Shown: positions 18,364 through 28,631, numbered from the stretch's first letter. The stretch: 64,000 bases of DNA from an uncultured Bacilli bacterium (GCA_934130545.1 CAKOYD010000007.1:1-64000), one strand, 5' to 3'. Notes: generated from the sequence alone by a model not told the origin. A program made the numbers and translations.

Positions 18364-19215
18364 ATGCGAAGAAAGAAATATAATAGATTGCAGTTTAGAT
18401 ATGTTGTAATTGGGGTAGTAGTAGTTATAGTTATTTTATTAATTATTTTTTCTAAGACATTAAAGAGTAATAAGACTAATAAAGTAGTAGGATTCTTTAA
18501 GGATAGTGTAGTAGCTATTCAGAATGTTGTTAGTTATCCATTTAGATTTATATTCAGTAGTGCAGATAATCTTGGTAAGTTGAGTTCTACTATGTATGAA
18601 AATGAGGTACTATCTTCTAATGTAGACAAGGTAGATTATTTAATTAGTGAAAATCTAGAGTTAAAGAAACAGTTAGAGGCTATGAAAGATGAACTTGGTA
18701 TAACTAATACTTTAGTTGATTATGAATGTATTAATGCGACAGTTATTAGTAGGAATGTTGGTTATTGGTATAATAATATTACTATTAACAAGGGTAGTAG
18801 TGATGGAATAGTTAATGATATGATTGTAATTAATTCAAAAGGATTAGTTGGTAGAGTATATTCTACTAGTAAACATAATGCAGTAGTTAGATTAATTACG
18901 ACTAGTGATACTAATAATAAGATATCAGTTTCTGTTAGTCATGGTGGTAAATATATATATGGGTTAATTAATAGATATAATTATAGTAAGAATGTATTAG
19001 AGGTTGAAGGAATTAGTAATACAGAGAATGTTTTAGTAGGAGATTACGTTTATACTTCTGGTCTTGGTGGGATATATCCTTCAGGGATACTAATTGGAAT
19101 AGTAGATTCTATTTCGACAGATAGTTATGATTTATCAAAGATTATTAATGTTAAGACAGTAGCTAATTTTGATGATATTAACTATGTAGCAGTATTAAAG
19201 AGGGTAGATTCATGA
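18364..19215 (+). CDS. mreC: rod shape-determining protein MreC
   Basis: Bitopic scaffold of the elongasome linking MreB to wall synthases. 283 aa: a basic N-terminus, one membrane helix (residues 13-31), a coiled coil (about 75-110), then the beta-barrel domain with GYWYNNITINKGSSDGI, GLVGRVYSTSKHNAVVRLI and SGLGGIYPSGILIG, all typical of MreC. Its stop overlaps the mreD start by 4 nt. No mreB lies next to it. Confidence 0.94.
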   Translation: MRRKKYNRLQFRYVVIGVVVVIVILLIIFSKTLKSNKTNKVVGFFKDSVVAIQNVVSYPFRFIFSSADNLGKLSSTMYENEVLSSNVDKVDYLISENLELKKQLEAMKDELGITNTLVDYECINATVISRNVGYWYNNITINKGSSDGIVNDMIVINSKGLVGRVYSTSKHNAVVRLITTSDTNNKISVSVSHGGKYIYGLINRYNYSKNVLEVEGISNTENVLVGDYVYTSGLGGIYPSGILIGIVDSISTDSYDLSKIINVKTVANFDDINYVAVLKRVDS

Positions 19216-19718
19216 TTATTGTGAGTATATATTTAGTATTATCTTTTTTACTAGAGGGTATTTCATCATTATATATTAGATATAGTTTAATAAATCCTAG
19301 TATATTTATGACTTTATATGTAGTAATTGGGTTAGTAGTTGTATATCCTTATTTTATAAATAAAAAGAAATATATGTATTTAGTTATTATATTTGGGATA
19401 TTATTTGATGTTATATATATTAATACAATACTCATTAATTTAGTAATATTTATATTAATCTATTTATTTAATAGATTACTTGATGAGGTATTACCTAATA
19501 ATATATTTGTTATTAATATTAAGAGTTATTTGGCTGTTGTTTTGTATTATACTTTAACTTATGTTATTATGGTACTTACTAATTATGCTAGTTATCCAAT
19601 TGGTATGTTATTTAGGATATATTATTGTAATATTATTATGAGTATTATTTATACAACAATTAGTTATATAGTATTAAATATTTTGACAAATAAGTTTAAT
19701 GTTAAAGAAATAAAGTAA
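19212..19718 (+). CDS. mreD: rod shape-determining protein MreD
   Basis: 168-residue integral membrane protein with five or six hydrophobic helices and few polar residues, overlapping mreC by 4 nt (TCATGA-type coupling). Sequence in this family is weakly conserved; the assignment rests on size, topology and linkage to mreC. Confidence 0.85.
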   Translation: MIIVSIYLVLSFLLEGISSLYIRYSLINPSIFMTLYVVIGLVVVYPYFINKKKYMYLVIIFGILFDVIYINTILINLVIFILIYLFNRLLDEVLPNNIFVINIKSYLAVVLYYTLTYVIMVLTNYASYPIGMLFRIYYCNIIMSIIYTTISYIVLNILTNKFNVKEIK

Positions 19719-19723
19719 AGTTA

Positions 19724-19752
19724 TTGTTAAAAATTATGTTTTATTATATAAT
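19724..19752 (+). promoter_or_regulatory. promoter of the 19781 gene
   Basis: TTGTTA (19724-19729), 17-bp spacer and TATAAT (19747-19752). Confidence 0.5.
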
Positions 19753-19780
19753 TTAGATAGTTAATAGGGAGGATGAGGAT

Positions 19781-20416
19781 ATGGATAAATCGTTTAATAA
19801 GAATGCTTTAGTAATTACGATAGAAGTTATAGCTATAGTTTTAGGAGTAGTTGGTATTACGTATGCGGCGGCAACATTATCGTCTTCAGTTAATGTTAGT
19901 GCTAGTAATTTAAATGTTGTTTATACAGGAGATAAAACTGTTACAGCTACTGATTTATCACCAAGAGTTACTGCTCCAACAGTTAGTGAAACTTCCAATG
20001 TAGCAAGGGTGGCTTTTACTGTTAAAGGAGCTTCAGCTAATGTTAATAGTAATATTATTTATGATATTATGTTAGATAGTATTAGTGCTGATTCAGCGTT
20101 CTTTAATAGTTATGTTAAATGGAGATTATATAAAAATAATAGTTTACTTAGTGAAGGTAATATGTCATATTCTTTTGACAATAATTTAAGAAGTAATAAG
20201 TTAACTCTTACTAATATTCAACAGGATATGCCTAGTAATTCTTCAACAGCAGATAGTTATGTATTTCTTATGTGGATAGAGGAGACTTGTACGGATGTGC
20301 TTAATTGTGGAAGTGCTGCTAATCAGAATGGGTTAATTGGTAAAAGCTTTCAGGCTAATATATTTGTAGCAGTTAATACTGGTAATAAGGTGGCACTTAC
20401 AAGAGTTAGTGGATAA
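19781..20416 (+). CDS. TasA/camelysin-like anchored surface protein
   Basis: 211 residues. The hydrophobic segment (VITIEVIAIVLGVVGITYA) ends in AAATLSS, an AxA-type processing site. The exported domain is Ser/Asn/Thr-rich with the late strand YVFLMWIEE. A Cys pair (ETCTDVLNCGS) near the C-terminus could form a disulfide loop. AGGGAGGAT lies before the ATG. Confidence 0.6.
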   Translation: MDKSFNKNALVITIEVIAIVLGVVGITYAAATLSSSVNVSASNLNVVYTGDKTVTATDLSPRVTAPTVSETSNVARVAFTVKGASANVNSNIIYDIMLDSISADSAFFNSYVKWRLYKNNSLLSEGNMSYSFDNNLRSNKLTLTNIQQDMPSNSSTADSYVFLMWIEETCTDVLNCGSAANQNGLIGKSFQANIFVAVNTGNKVALTRVSG

Positions 20417-20418
20417 TA

Positions 20419-20446
20419 AAAAAAGAGATTGTTGGATCTCTTTTAA
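20419..20446. terminator. bidirectional terminator
   Basis: AAAAGAGAT pairs with ATCTCTTTT around TGTTGG. It is flanked by A and T runs and sits between convergent genes ending at 20416 and 20448. Confidence 0.85.
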
Positions 20447-20447
20447 T

Positions 20448-21659
20448 TTACTTTGTTAATTTTCTAGATATACTTTCGCCTTCAAACATTTTAGCTGTTT
20501 CAGTATATAAATCGTATCCATATAATGAGAATTCTGTTTCTTCACGTGTATATGGAGAAATTACTTTAACAGCTTTTTGTGATTCTTCTGTAAGGCATCT
20601 ATCGTCTTCAGTACATACCATGAATATCATACCTCTGGCGTCAGCAAATCTTGGTGATAATGCAAATATTGTACCATTATCAATTAATGAATATTTATCT
20701 TCACCTTTAATACCTTTTTGAATTTCTTCAAGTAGTTTTACAACTTCTGCATCTAATTCGTATGTATCAAGCATTGTACTCATTTTGTTTAATCTATTAT
20801 TAATATCTTCATATATTTCTTTTTGTTTTTTATCTAGAATTAAGTCTCCTAAATGAGTTAATTGTTCATATGGAATATTATCTTCATAGAAGAACTTGTA
20901 ATTACTTCCTTCATTTTTACCGTAATATGGGTTATTGAAAGCATTAATAATTCTTGCATATCCATCAGTTAATTCATTAAAATCTGGATTTCCTGCTTTA
21001 ATTAATAATTCATTATATAATTCACTATTAATTTCATTTGATAGACTAGGTAAGTTAACTAAAATTAATGCTTTTAAGATATCTGTTTCATTATATTTTA
21101 CATTTCTATTTGTTAATTTGCATGCATATTTTGTAATTACTTCTTCAACAGATTCTAATGTAATATTAGTAATTTGGTAATTATCACTCATTGATAATTC
21201 TTCTTCTTTGTTATCAACAAATAGTTGTTTAATTGCTGATACTTCATTACCATTAGTATCTATAATCATATAGTCTTCTAGTGATATTTCTTTACCATTG
21301 TAATAAATAGCACTAATTTCATTTGATAAGAATAGAGTTAAATCTCTATTAATACTTTTTAAAGAATTAACACCATTATCGTTAACTAATACTTGGATTT
21401 TTGTAATATCTAATGCTTCTTTTGTTTCTCTTGAAACTACTGATAGTTCATTTAGATTACGTAATCCATTATCTATTACAACGTTATCTTCTATATTGTT
21501 TTCAAGTCTTCCTTCATATAATTGATATATTGAATTATTTTCTTTATCATCATTTTTTTTGTCATCATCATTTTTTCTTGTGCATCCTACTAATGTTAAT
21601 GAGATTGCTCCAGCTGTAAGTAGAGATACAAATCTTTTATTTATTTTTAAATTTTTCAT
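20448..21659 (-). CDS. lipoprotein of unknown function
   Basis: 403 residues with a classic lipoprotein signal: basic N-terminus, hydrophobic stretch and lipobox LTLVGC (Cys near residue 26), followed by a Lys/Asp-rich spacer. The mature part is mostly helical and acidic; the C-terminal third (IFALSPRFADARGMIFMVC) looks globular. I recognise no family. It lies 19 nt after the gene at 21679-23124 on the same strand and is likely cotranscribed. AAGGGGG precedes the start. Confidence 0.75.
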   Translation of the reverse strand: MKNLKINKRFVSLLTAGAISLTLVGCTRKNDDDKKNDDKENNSIYQLYEGRLENNIEDNVVIDNGLRNLNELSVVSRETKEALDITKIQVLVNDNGVNSLKSINRDLTLFLSNEISAIYYNGKEISLEDYMIIDTNGNEVSAIKQLFVDNKEEELSMSDNYQITNITLESVEEVITKYACKLTNRNVKYNETDILKALILVNLPSLSNEINSELYNELLIKAGNPDFNELTDGYARIINAFNNPYYGKNEGSNYKFFYEDNIPYEQLTHLGDLILDKKQKEIYEDINNRLNKMSTMLDTYELDAEVVKLLEEIQKGIKGEDKYSLIDNGTIFALSPRFADARGMIFMVCTEDDRCLTEESQKAVKVISPYTREETEFSLYGYDLYTETAKMFEGESISRKLTK

Positions 21660-21678
21660 TTTAAATCCCCCTTATAAT

Positions 21679-23124
21679 TTATTTACCTGAAACAGTTCTA
21701 GTATTTCCTGTTAATGTATAACCGGCATTTATTAATGCACTATCGTTATTTGATCTGCTCCATTTAATATCTACAGTACCACCAATATATTGTCTTATTC
21801 TATAACGATAGTATGTTACTTTTCTTGTACCTGTTGCTTTTACTACTGAAGTTACTTCTTTATAACATCTTGAACCATCACTTGTTTTGTTGTATCCAGC
21901 AGGGCAACTAGTGTTTAAACTAACGTATTTAGTATTTTGTGATTGTTTTTGACAAGTATTATTGTTTTCGTTATAATCACTAGGACATGATGCATTACGT
22001 ACTGTTGTATTTTTAGTGCTTGTTAATGTACAGATACCATCAATGTTAGTGTATCCTTCTTTACATGATGCTGGTTGATTAATTATTGTGTCTGCACTGC
22101 ATTTTTTTTCATATTTTGTTTTCCAATGGTGGCCACATTTTACTGTTCCACAATAGTCAGGTACTAATTCTTGATATTTAATCCATTCACATTTTCCAGC
22201 TACTTTATAGTAACAAGTAAAGTCACTTATACTTGTATAAGTACCATCACCATAACTTGCTGGACATACTGGATCACTTGTGCTAGTAGATGTTAATGAA
22301 TAAGTACAATCAAATCCATTTCTACTTACAAATTTATAGCCATTATATGTTGCAGGACATACAGGGTTAGTTGTTTGAGTTGTTGAATCAACTTTATAAC
22401 ATTTTGTACCATCACTTGTTTTAGTGTATCCGTTAGGACAACTTGTTATGAAACTTGCATATTGATTGCTAGTTATTGTTTTATCATATGTGTATTGTTC
22501 ATTGATAGTTTTAGTTTCAACTTCACGATAATTTGTTTTATTTATTTCTATCTTTGACCATTCACTCCAACTACCAAAGTCTGTCCAATGTCCACCAGTT
22601 ACTTTTTTATATTCATATTCAAGTTGAACATTATTATTGTTACTATTATTATTTTTTTCACAGATTGTTGTACTACAATAATCATAGCATCCCATTATTA
22701 CTGTAATATAATCTTTTTCTTCGCCGCATTCTAGGTATACTTTCATTTGATATTCTTTATCAAATTTTTCAACCATAACATATGAGTTTTCTGCTGAGCA
22801 TGATTTACCATTTTTATCTTTTAATTCAAGTAATAATTTCTTTTCATACATTTCTTTTAATGTAATAGTTTTAATATCACCAACGTTTTGTGGTAATCTT
22901 TCGATGGTAAAGTATTCTTTACCAGCTTCTTTCATTCTTAAAATATTTTCATAGAATATCTTATCTGTTAGTGCATTAAGCGAGTTATTAATGTTATCCA
23001 TGTTGCTATTTAGTCCTTTACTAACTGATGTTAGTAACCATAATGCAAATATTGCAAAAATAATTACTATAATTAATTTAATAAAGAAACTAGTTAAACT
23101 TCCTTTTCTGTTATCTTCGTCCAT
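21679..23124 (-). CDS. pilin-like surface protein with Cys-rich repeats
   Basis: 481 residues, starting at the ATG after GGAGGGGG (a GTG six codons earlier lies inside the RBS). One membrane helix (about 14-37) is followed by a small alpha/beta domain (about 40-150) in which LPQNVGDIKTITLKEMYEKK and a Cys pair recall pseudopilin-like domains. A Tyr/Trp-rich segment follows (GHWTDFGSWSEWS), then about six Cys-containing repeats of the type CP-x-GY-x-x-TSDGT-x-CYK, which recall EGF-like disulfide modules. The C-terminus is basic and beta-rich. Localisation outside the membrane is clear; function is unknown. Confidence 0.65.
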   Translation of the reverse strand: MDEDNRKGSLTSFFIKLIIVIIFAIFALWLLTSVSKGLNSNMDNINNSLNALTDKIFYENILRMKEAGKEYFTIERLPQNVGDIKTITLKEMYEKKLLLELKDKNGKSCSAENSYVMVEKFDKEYQMKVYLECGEEKDYITVIMGCYDYCSTTICEKNNNSNNNNVQLEYEYKKVTGGHWTDFGSWSEWSKIEINKTNYREVETKTINEQYTYDKTITSNQYASFITSCPNGYTKTSDGTKCYKVDSTTQTTNPVCPATYNGYKFVSRNGFDCTYSLTSTSTSDPVCPASYGDGTYTSISDFTCYYKVAGKCEWIKYQELVPDYCGTVKCGHHWKTKYEKKCSADTIINQPASCKEGYTNIDGICTLTSTKNTTVRNASCPSDYNENNNTCQKQSQNTKYVSLNTSCPAGYNKTSDGSRCYKEVTSVVKATGTRKVTYYRYRIRQYIGGTVDIKWSRSNNDSALINAGYTLTGNTRTVSGK

Positions 23125-23156
23125 ATATAATTCCCCCTCCACGAAAATCGTTTTCT

Positions 23157-23185
23157 ATATTAACATATTGTTATATATTTGTCAA
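23157..23185 (-). promoter_or_regulatory. promoter of the 23124-20448 unit
   Basis: On the minus strand TTGACA (23185-23180), a 17-bp spacer and TAATAT (23162-23157), about 33 nt before the start codon. Confidence 0.75.
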
Positions 23186-23326
23186 CATTTTTTACAATTT
23201 ATAGAATAAATGTACGTTTTTATAAGAAAACAATTATTATCTAGTAAATATATGATTGAAAGTATTAATTATTTAATAAATATTTGCTTGAATTATATAA
23301 AAATATGGTATAATCATTTTAGGTGT

Positions 23327-23403
23327 GTCCTCGTAGCTCAGTAGGATAGAGCGATTGCCTCCTAAGCAATAGGTCGTTGGTTCGATTCCAATCGGGGACG
23401 CCA
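23327..23403 (+). tRNA. tRNA-Arg (CCT)
   Basis: A complete cloverleaf: acceptor GTCCTCG with CGGGGAC (one T-G), D stem GCTC/GAGC, anticodon stem ATTGC/GCAAT around CTCCTAA (anticodon CCT, reading AGG), T stem GTTGG/CCAAT around TTCGATT, and encoded CCA. An extended -10 (TATGGTATAAT) ends 13 nt upstream. Confidence 0.97.
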
Positions 23404-23457
23404 TATTAGTAAATACTGTTAAGTATTCTTAACTTTATATATATATTGGAGGTTGAG

Positions 23458-25458
23458 ATGTTACTTTTTAATAAGGCCAATAATTTTGATGAAGATGATG
23501 ATACTAGTAAGGCAAAGTTTAATTTTGGAAAACTTGGTGATAAAATACCGTTAATAGTAGGAATTATTTCAGTAGTTTTAATTCTTGTTGGTATTGTTAT
23601 GTATAATATTTATAATGTTCAATATTATCTTGAATTAAATGGAGAAGATAATATTACTATTTATTTAGATCATGAATATAGTGAGTTTGGTTTTAATGCT
23701 TATGATAGTAAGGGTAATGATTTAACAGGGGACGTTATTGTTGATTCTAATTTAAATATTAATAAGATAGGTAATTATCAAATTAGTTATACTATTGGTA
23801 ACATTACTAAGGTTAGATATGTTAATGTTATTGAGGGTGGTAAGACAGAACTTAAATTAAAGGGGGAAAGTGTTGTTTATTTATTAGCTGGCAGTAGTTA
23901 TATGGAGAGTGGATATGAAGCTATTGATACAGTTGATGGTGATATTACTAAGAAAGTAATTACTAATAATAATATTAATATAAGTAAGCCTGGTGAATAT
24001 AGTATTACTTATTTTACTGTTAATTCTGCTGGTGTATATGCTTTTGCGGTTAGAAAAGTAGTAGTTTTTGATTTTAATATTAAACTTAGTTTATCTAGTG
24101 AGAAAAGTGCTGAGAGTGTTGATATTTTAGTAAGTGTTGATGATACTTATTTTGATTATTTATTACTTCCTGATAATAATAAGGTTAATAGTAAGAATTA
24201 TAGATATCGTGTTAATAGTAATGGTGAGTATAAGTTTACTGCTTATAATAAGTATGGATATAGTAAAGATGCTAGTATAAATGTAAGTAATATTGATAGC
24301 GGTATTACTTCAGCATCTTGTAGTGGAACATATAAAAATAATGCAACTACAATTAATGTTACTGCATCAGCTACTTCTGGTATTAATCGTTATGTTATTA
24401 ATGGAATTAGTTATTTATATCCTAAAATAATTTTAAGTGGTAAGTATAGTAGTAGTGTTAATGTTGTTGTTTATGATAATTTAGGTAATAGTAAAACTAT
24501 TAAGTGTAATATTGTTAATAACGATACTAGTGGTGGTACTGGTGGCAGTAATAGTGGTAGTAGTACTAACAATGGAGTATATATTACTAATATTAGTAAT
24601 AATGGAGTTATAGTTACGGTAAATGCTAATAGTAGTAATTCTACTATTTCTGGATACTATTTTAGTTATAATAATCAAAGACCTAATAAAGAAGGTGGTT
24701 ATTTGGCTACTAGTAATAGTAAAATAGAACTTGTTAGATTACCTGGTACTACTTATGTTTGGGTTGAAGATAGTAAGGGTAATATTAGTGAGGCTAAAAC
24801 AATAATTATTAAGAATGGTGATATACCAATTACTTATGGTTCTAGTAAGTATAGTATTTTAAATCAGAGTATTGGGACATTTTTAAGTAGTAAAGGTTCA
24901 TCTATTGATGAACTTAATAATATAGTGGCAAGATCTGTTAGAGCAGCTGGATTAAGAACTAAAACAGGTGTTGCAACAGCAGGATTAGCTTTACAAGCAG
25001 TTTTAGCACAAAAATATAATATTAAGTTACCATATAAATATGGAACACAGTATCTTGCTATAGGTGTTAGTAGTGCATGGGGTAAGGCTACATCTTCTGG
25101 AACATATGGGTTTGATTGTGATGGTATGGTTAATTGGTCTTATATAAATGCTGGTATAGGGGTTAAGAGTAATTATACAAATGGTAGCACAAATTATTAT
25201 TTACAGTGTTTTAATAGAGATTGTGGTTATCGAAAATCTACTGGTGAGATTGGAGATATTTTAGCAAAGAAAGGACATGTTAGATTAATTATTGGTAAAG
25301 AAGGAAATAAGTATATTGTTGCTGAAGGTTATGGTACAAAAACAGGGGTAGTAATTAATTATCATGATAATGAATCAGGGTATATTATTATTGATGGTAA
25401 ATATTTAATTGATAATTATGATTTAATAAATTCTAGTGATTATCCATCAGGATTTTAA
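23458..25458 (+). CDS. DUF5011 Ig-like + NlpC/P60-like wall protein
   Basis: 666 residues. A cytoplasmic N-terminus and one membrane helix (about 31-52) are followed by two DUF5011-type bacterial Ig domains (about 60-220; GYEAIDTVDGDITKKV with KPGEYSITYFT is typical) and a Ser/Gly/Asn linker. The C-terminal cysteine-peptidase fold has YGFDCDGMVNWSY with Cys where NlpC/P60 has DCSGLV, and KKGHVRLIIG with the catalytic His. It probably cuts peptidoglycan stem peptides outside the membrane. The Ser after Cys is replaced by Asp, which is unusual but tolerated in the superfamily. ATG at 23458 follows GGAGG. Confidence 0.75.
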   Translation: MLLFNKANNFDEDDDTSKAKFNFGKLGDKIPLIVGIISVVLILVGIVMYNIYNVQYYLELNGEDNITIYLDHEYSEFGFNAYDSKGNDLTGDVIVDSNLNINKIGNYQISYTIGNITKVRYVNVIEGGKTELKLKGESVVYLLAGSSYMESGYEAIDTVDGDITKKVITNNNINISKPGEYSITYFTVNSAGVYAFAVRKVVVFDFNIKLSLSSEKSAESVDILVSVDDTYFDYLLLPDNNKVNSKNYRYRVNSNGEYKFTAYNKYGYSKDASINVSNIDSGITSASCSGTYKNNATTINVTASATSGINRYVINGISYLYPKIILSGKYSSSVNVVVYDNLGNSKTIKCNIVNNDTSGGTGGSNSGSSTNNGVYITNISNNGVIVTVNANSSNSTISGYYFSYNNQRPNKEGGYLATSNSKIELVRLPGTTYVWVEDSKGNISEAKTIIIKNGDIPITYGSSKYSILNQSIGTFLSSKGSSIDELNNIVARSVRAAGLRTKTGVATAGLALQAVLAQKYNIKLPYKYGTQYLAIGVSSAWGKATSSGTYGFDCDGMVNWSYINAGIGVKSNYTNGSTNYYLQCFNRDCGYRKSTGEIGDILAKKGHVRLIIGKEGNKYIVAEGYGTKTGVVINYHDNESGYIIIDGKYLIDNYDLINSSDYPSGF

Positions 25459-25484
25459 AATTAATATTTGGAGGTTTGGTTGTT

Positions 25485-26765
25485 ATGGAAGAACAATATG
25501 ATGATTATATTAATGTATTAGCTTTTCAATGCTTATATCAGTACGAGAATAAGAAAAGTATTAATGCTGATAAGTTAGTGGAATTTAGAAAGAGAGCTAC
25601 TAATATTATGGGAGATGTTATTACTATTAATAGAGTTGTGGAATTAAAAAAGATAAGTGATTTTGTTAGTAAGTATTCTAATTATTTTGAAATAAGTGGA
25701 GATATAGTTAAATTAAAAGATAATATTAGTTATGAAGAACTTGTTAATTTAGCTAAAATGATTAAGGATAGAGATGATATAGATGATGATATATCTTTCA
25801 TTATAACTGATTTTAATCTTTTGACGGTTTTAGGGATATATACAATGAGAGAGGCTTTAGTTAACTATTTGAAAATAGAAAGAGAGTTAGAGAAAAATTA
25901 TCAAAATTTATTTACAGAGAAAGATAATAAGAAATTAAGAGATAGTATTGCTAAGTTATTAAGATTAAGGGCAGGATTTTTAATGCAAGTACATATGTTA
26001 CCTGGATATAGTGTGGCATCTTTAGTTAGGACAATGACTGATTTAGTAGAAGTTGATGAGTATGTAATGAATCCTCTTAATATGGATTTATATATGAATA
26101 GTGATTTTTATGTAGATGATAATGATTCTTTGGATGAAATAGAAAACATGCTTTATAGTACTTATCAATATTCAATATTTGGAGATGCTAGATATAAGCT
26201 TTCAACATGTAAGTTATTAGATGAAATTAGTAAAATTTACTTTATTAGTAAAATTGATGAAGACACTGCTAGAGAAGATTTGGATGATATTTATAATAGT
26301 ATTAGTTCTAGTGAGAAAAAAGATTCTTTGGAGGAGAGATTGTTTTATTTAACTTATTTAAAGAAAATAGGTATTTTTATGAGTAAATATGGTTATCGTA
26401 AAGATTTAGGTATGGTTTATAGGAGATTATTATACTCTTTAGATGATATTAGTGATAAATTATTTGTTGATGGAAATATAGATAAGGCTATAGAAAAGAT
26501 AGGAGATATAGAGATTAATGAAGACTCTTTTGTTGGATTACATGATGAGATGCTATTTATGGCTTCAGAAATATTTGAAGTAGGTATTAATAAATATACA
26601 TTTAGAAAGTTATTAATGTTAGCTACTTTTTATGATATTACTAGATGTGAAGATATAGTGGATGCTATTGATGGTTATAAAAATAATAATAATTATTCAT
26701 ATTTTTGTGATATAATATTTGGTGATAGTAATAATAAAGGCTATGGAAAAAAATATGAATTGTAG
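25485..26765 (+). CDS. hypothetical helical protein (426 aa)
   Basis: No family is recognised. It is acidic, almost wholly helical and without signal or membrane segments, so it is probably cytoplasmic. Residues about 130-180 are strongly amphipathic (KLLRLRAGFLMQVHMLPGYS) with a run of positive charge in an otherwise acidic protein. GGAGG lies 10 nt before the ATG at 25485; a TTG at 25476 is too close to it. The next gene starts 9 nt after its stop, so they form a unit. Confidence 0.55.
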   Translation: MEEQYDDYINVLAFQCLYQYENKKSINADKLVEFRKRATNIMGDVITINRVVELKKISDFVSKYSNYFEISGDIVKLKDNISYEELVNLAKMIKDRDDIDDDISFIITDFNLLTVLGIYTMREALVNYLKIERELEKNYQNLFTEKDNKKLRDSIAKLLRLRAGFLMQVHMLPGYSVASLVRTMTDLVEVDEYVMNPLNMDLYMNSDFYVDDNDSLDEIENMLYSTYQYSIFGDARYKLSTCKLLDEISKIYFISKIDEDTAREDLDDIYNSISSSEKKDSLEERLFYLTYLKKIGIFMSKYGYRKDLGMVYRRLLYSLDDISDKLFVDGNIDKAIEKIGDIEINEDSFVGLHDEMLFMASEIFEVGINKYTFRKLLMLATFYDITRCEDIVDAIDGYKNNNNYSYFCDIIFGDSNNKGYGKKYEL

Positions 26766-26774
26766 GAGGAGTTT

Positions 26775-27941
26775 ATGAAGAAGAATGTTTTAGCAATGAT
26801 GGGGGCTATGTTAGGTGGTTTAATTGCTACTTTGCCATGGGTTTTGGTTTATGTATATGGTAATATGATGTATTCTATATTAGCAATATTTGTAGCTATG
26901 GGAGCATTATTTGGTTATCAATTATTTAAGGGAGAAATTAATAAGAATTTACCTATTAAGATAGTAGTTGTATCTTTATTATCAATTACTATTGCTACTT
27001 TAGTAATTATTCCTTGTTTATTACTTGCTCATGAAGGTGCAGCAGTTACTATTAATAATTTTAAGTATTTATATAGTGATAGTGATTTTATAGGTGGTAT
27101 TATTACTGACTATATTGTTAGTGTATTATTTACTTTACTAGGTATTAGTGGAGTTATTAAATCAATAAAGAATCAAGTAGCTAATAATAATGGTAAGATT
27201 AAGATTGATTTAAGAAATGGTAATAATAAGAAAGATCGTATGTTAATTAAAAATATATTATTAGATAAAGGAGCAATAGATAGTAATAGTGCTTATGCAT
27301 TTAGTGATGAAGATAAGATTAATAATGATACTTTAAATATTTTACTTATTTCTGGAGAAGTTGTTAGAGTAGATGATGATAAATATTATTATGATAGTAA
27401 GAAAGAAGTAGAAAATAAAAAACAAAATAAGAAGAGTACAATTATTGTTATAGTACTTTTGTTAGCAGTTATTGGAGTACTTGTATATTTTGCTAATAAA
27501 AATAGTGATAATGATAGTGATAATGATAATAAAACACAAGAATTAATTAAGTATACAGTTCCTTCAGGATATATGAAATATGATGATGAGGAAGGTGGAT
27601 ATTTATATGTACTTAATAATGATTTATCAGGAGAACTTGGATATATTGATGTATATAATTTAGATGGTGAATATGAATATTCAACGGAATTTATTAATAA
27701 TATTATGACTACTATTGAAAAAGAGGGAGAACTATTAGATACAGATGAATTTACTAATAAATATAATTATAAAGTTGTTTATTTTGAAGTAAAATATGAT
27801 AAATACTCAATGATGGTTTATTATATATTTAGTGGTTCTGATTTAGGTGTTGTTGAGGTTATTAATTATTCAGATAATAGTAGATTATATAGTGATGGTA
27901 AAGAGATTGCTAATGGATTTACTTGGAATAAGTTAGCATAA
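26775..27941 (+). CDS. hypothetical multi-pass membrane protein
   Basis: 388 residues. Four hydrophobic helices lie in the first 125 residues, then a charged cytoplasmic part (130-210) containing a small winged-helix-like stretch (NNDTLNILLISGEVVRVDDDKYYYD), another helix (about 222-240), and an exported C-terminal domain with alternating strands. No family is recognised. GTAGGAGGAG precedes the start. Confidence 0.55.
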   Translation: MKKNVLAMMGAMLGGLIATLPWVLVYVYGNMMYSILAIFVAMGALFGYQLFKGEINKNLPIKIVVVSLLSITIATLVIIPCLLLAHEGAAVTINNFKYLYSDSDFIGGIITDYIVSVLFTLLGISGVIKSIKNQVANNNGKIKIDLRNGNNKKDRMLIKNILLDKGAIDSNSAYAFSDEDKINNDTLNILLISGEVVRVDDDKYYYDSKKEVENKKQNKKSTIIVIVLLLAVIGVLVYFANKNSDNDSDNDNKTQELIKYTVPSGYMKYDDEEGGYLYVLNNDLSGELGYIDVYNLDGEYEYSTEFINNIMTTIEKEGELLDTDEFTNKYNYKVVYFEVKYDKYSMMVYYIFSGSDLGVVEVINYSDNSRLYSDGKEIANGFTWNKLA

Positions 27942-27959
27942 AGAAAGATGTGATTAGAT

Positions 27960-28631
27960 ATGAAGAATATGTTATGGGGAATTGTTTTGATTGCTATTGG
28001 TATTGTATTAGGACTTAATGCTTTAGATATTACTACTATTGATTTATTTTTTGATGGTTGGTGGACATTATTTATTATTATTCCTTGCTTTATAGATTTA
28101 TTTAAAGATAAAGATAAGACGGGTAATATTGTAGGACTTGTTATTGGTATATTCCTATTACTATCTTGTCAAGGATTAATAGATTTTAGTAGTTTATGGA
28201 AGATGGTAGTACCAGTAGTATTAATTCTTATTGGGTTATCTTTTATATTTAAAAATACATTTAGTGATAGTGCGAAAAAGATAAAAGAAATTAATAGTAA
28301 GAATAAAGAAAATGATAAAGAAATTTTGGCAGTATTTTCATCACAAAAAGTAAATGCTAGTGATGAGAAGTTTGAAGGAGCTTCTATTAGTTGTGTATTT
28401 GGAGGAGTTAGTCTTGATTTAAGAGAAGCTAAAATAACTAGTGATATTGTTATTAATGCTACTAGTGTTTTTGGTGGAATTGATATTTTGGTTTCTGATA
28501 ATGTTAATGTTAAAGTAAATTCAACATCTATTTTTGGTGGTGTTGATAATAAAATAGAAAATAATAGTGATAATAAGAAGACTATTTATGTTAATGCTAC
28601 TTGTCTATTTGGAGGAGTGGACATTAAGTGA
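27960..28631 (+). CDS. LiaF-like envelope stress protein
   Basis: 223 residues. Four short helices in the first half (LiaF transmembrane region) are followed by a beta-repeat domain in which the turn VFGGV / VFGGI / IFGGV / LFGGV recurs four times, typical of the LiaF C-terminal (toastrack) fold. In Bacillus, LiaF restrains the LiaRS two-component system that senses wall antibiotics; no liaR or liaS lies here. It ends by overlapping the next gene. Confidence 0.8.
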   Translation: MKNMLWGIVLIAIGIVLGLNALDITTIDLFFDGWWTLFIIIPCFIDLFKDKDKTGNIVGLVIGIFLLLSCQGLIDFSSLWKMVVPVVLILIGLSFIFKNTFSDSAKKIKEINSKNKENDKEILAVFSSQKVNASDEKFEGASISCVFGGVSLDLREAKITSDIVINATSVFGGIDILVSDNVNVKVNSTSIFGGVDNKIENNSDNKKTIYVNATCLFGGVDIK

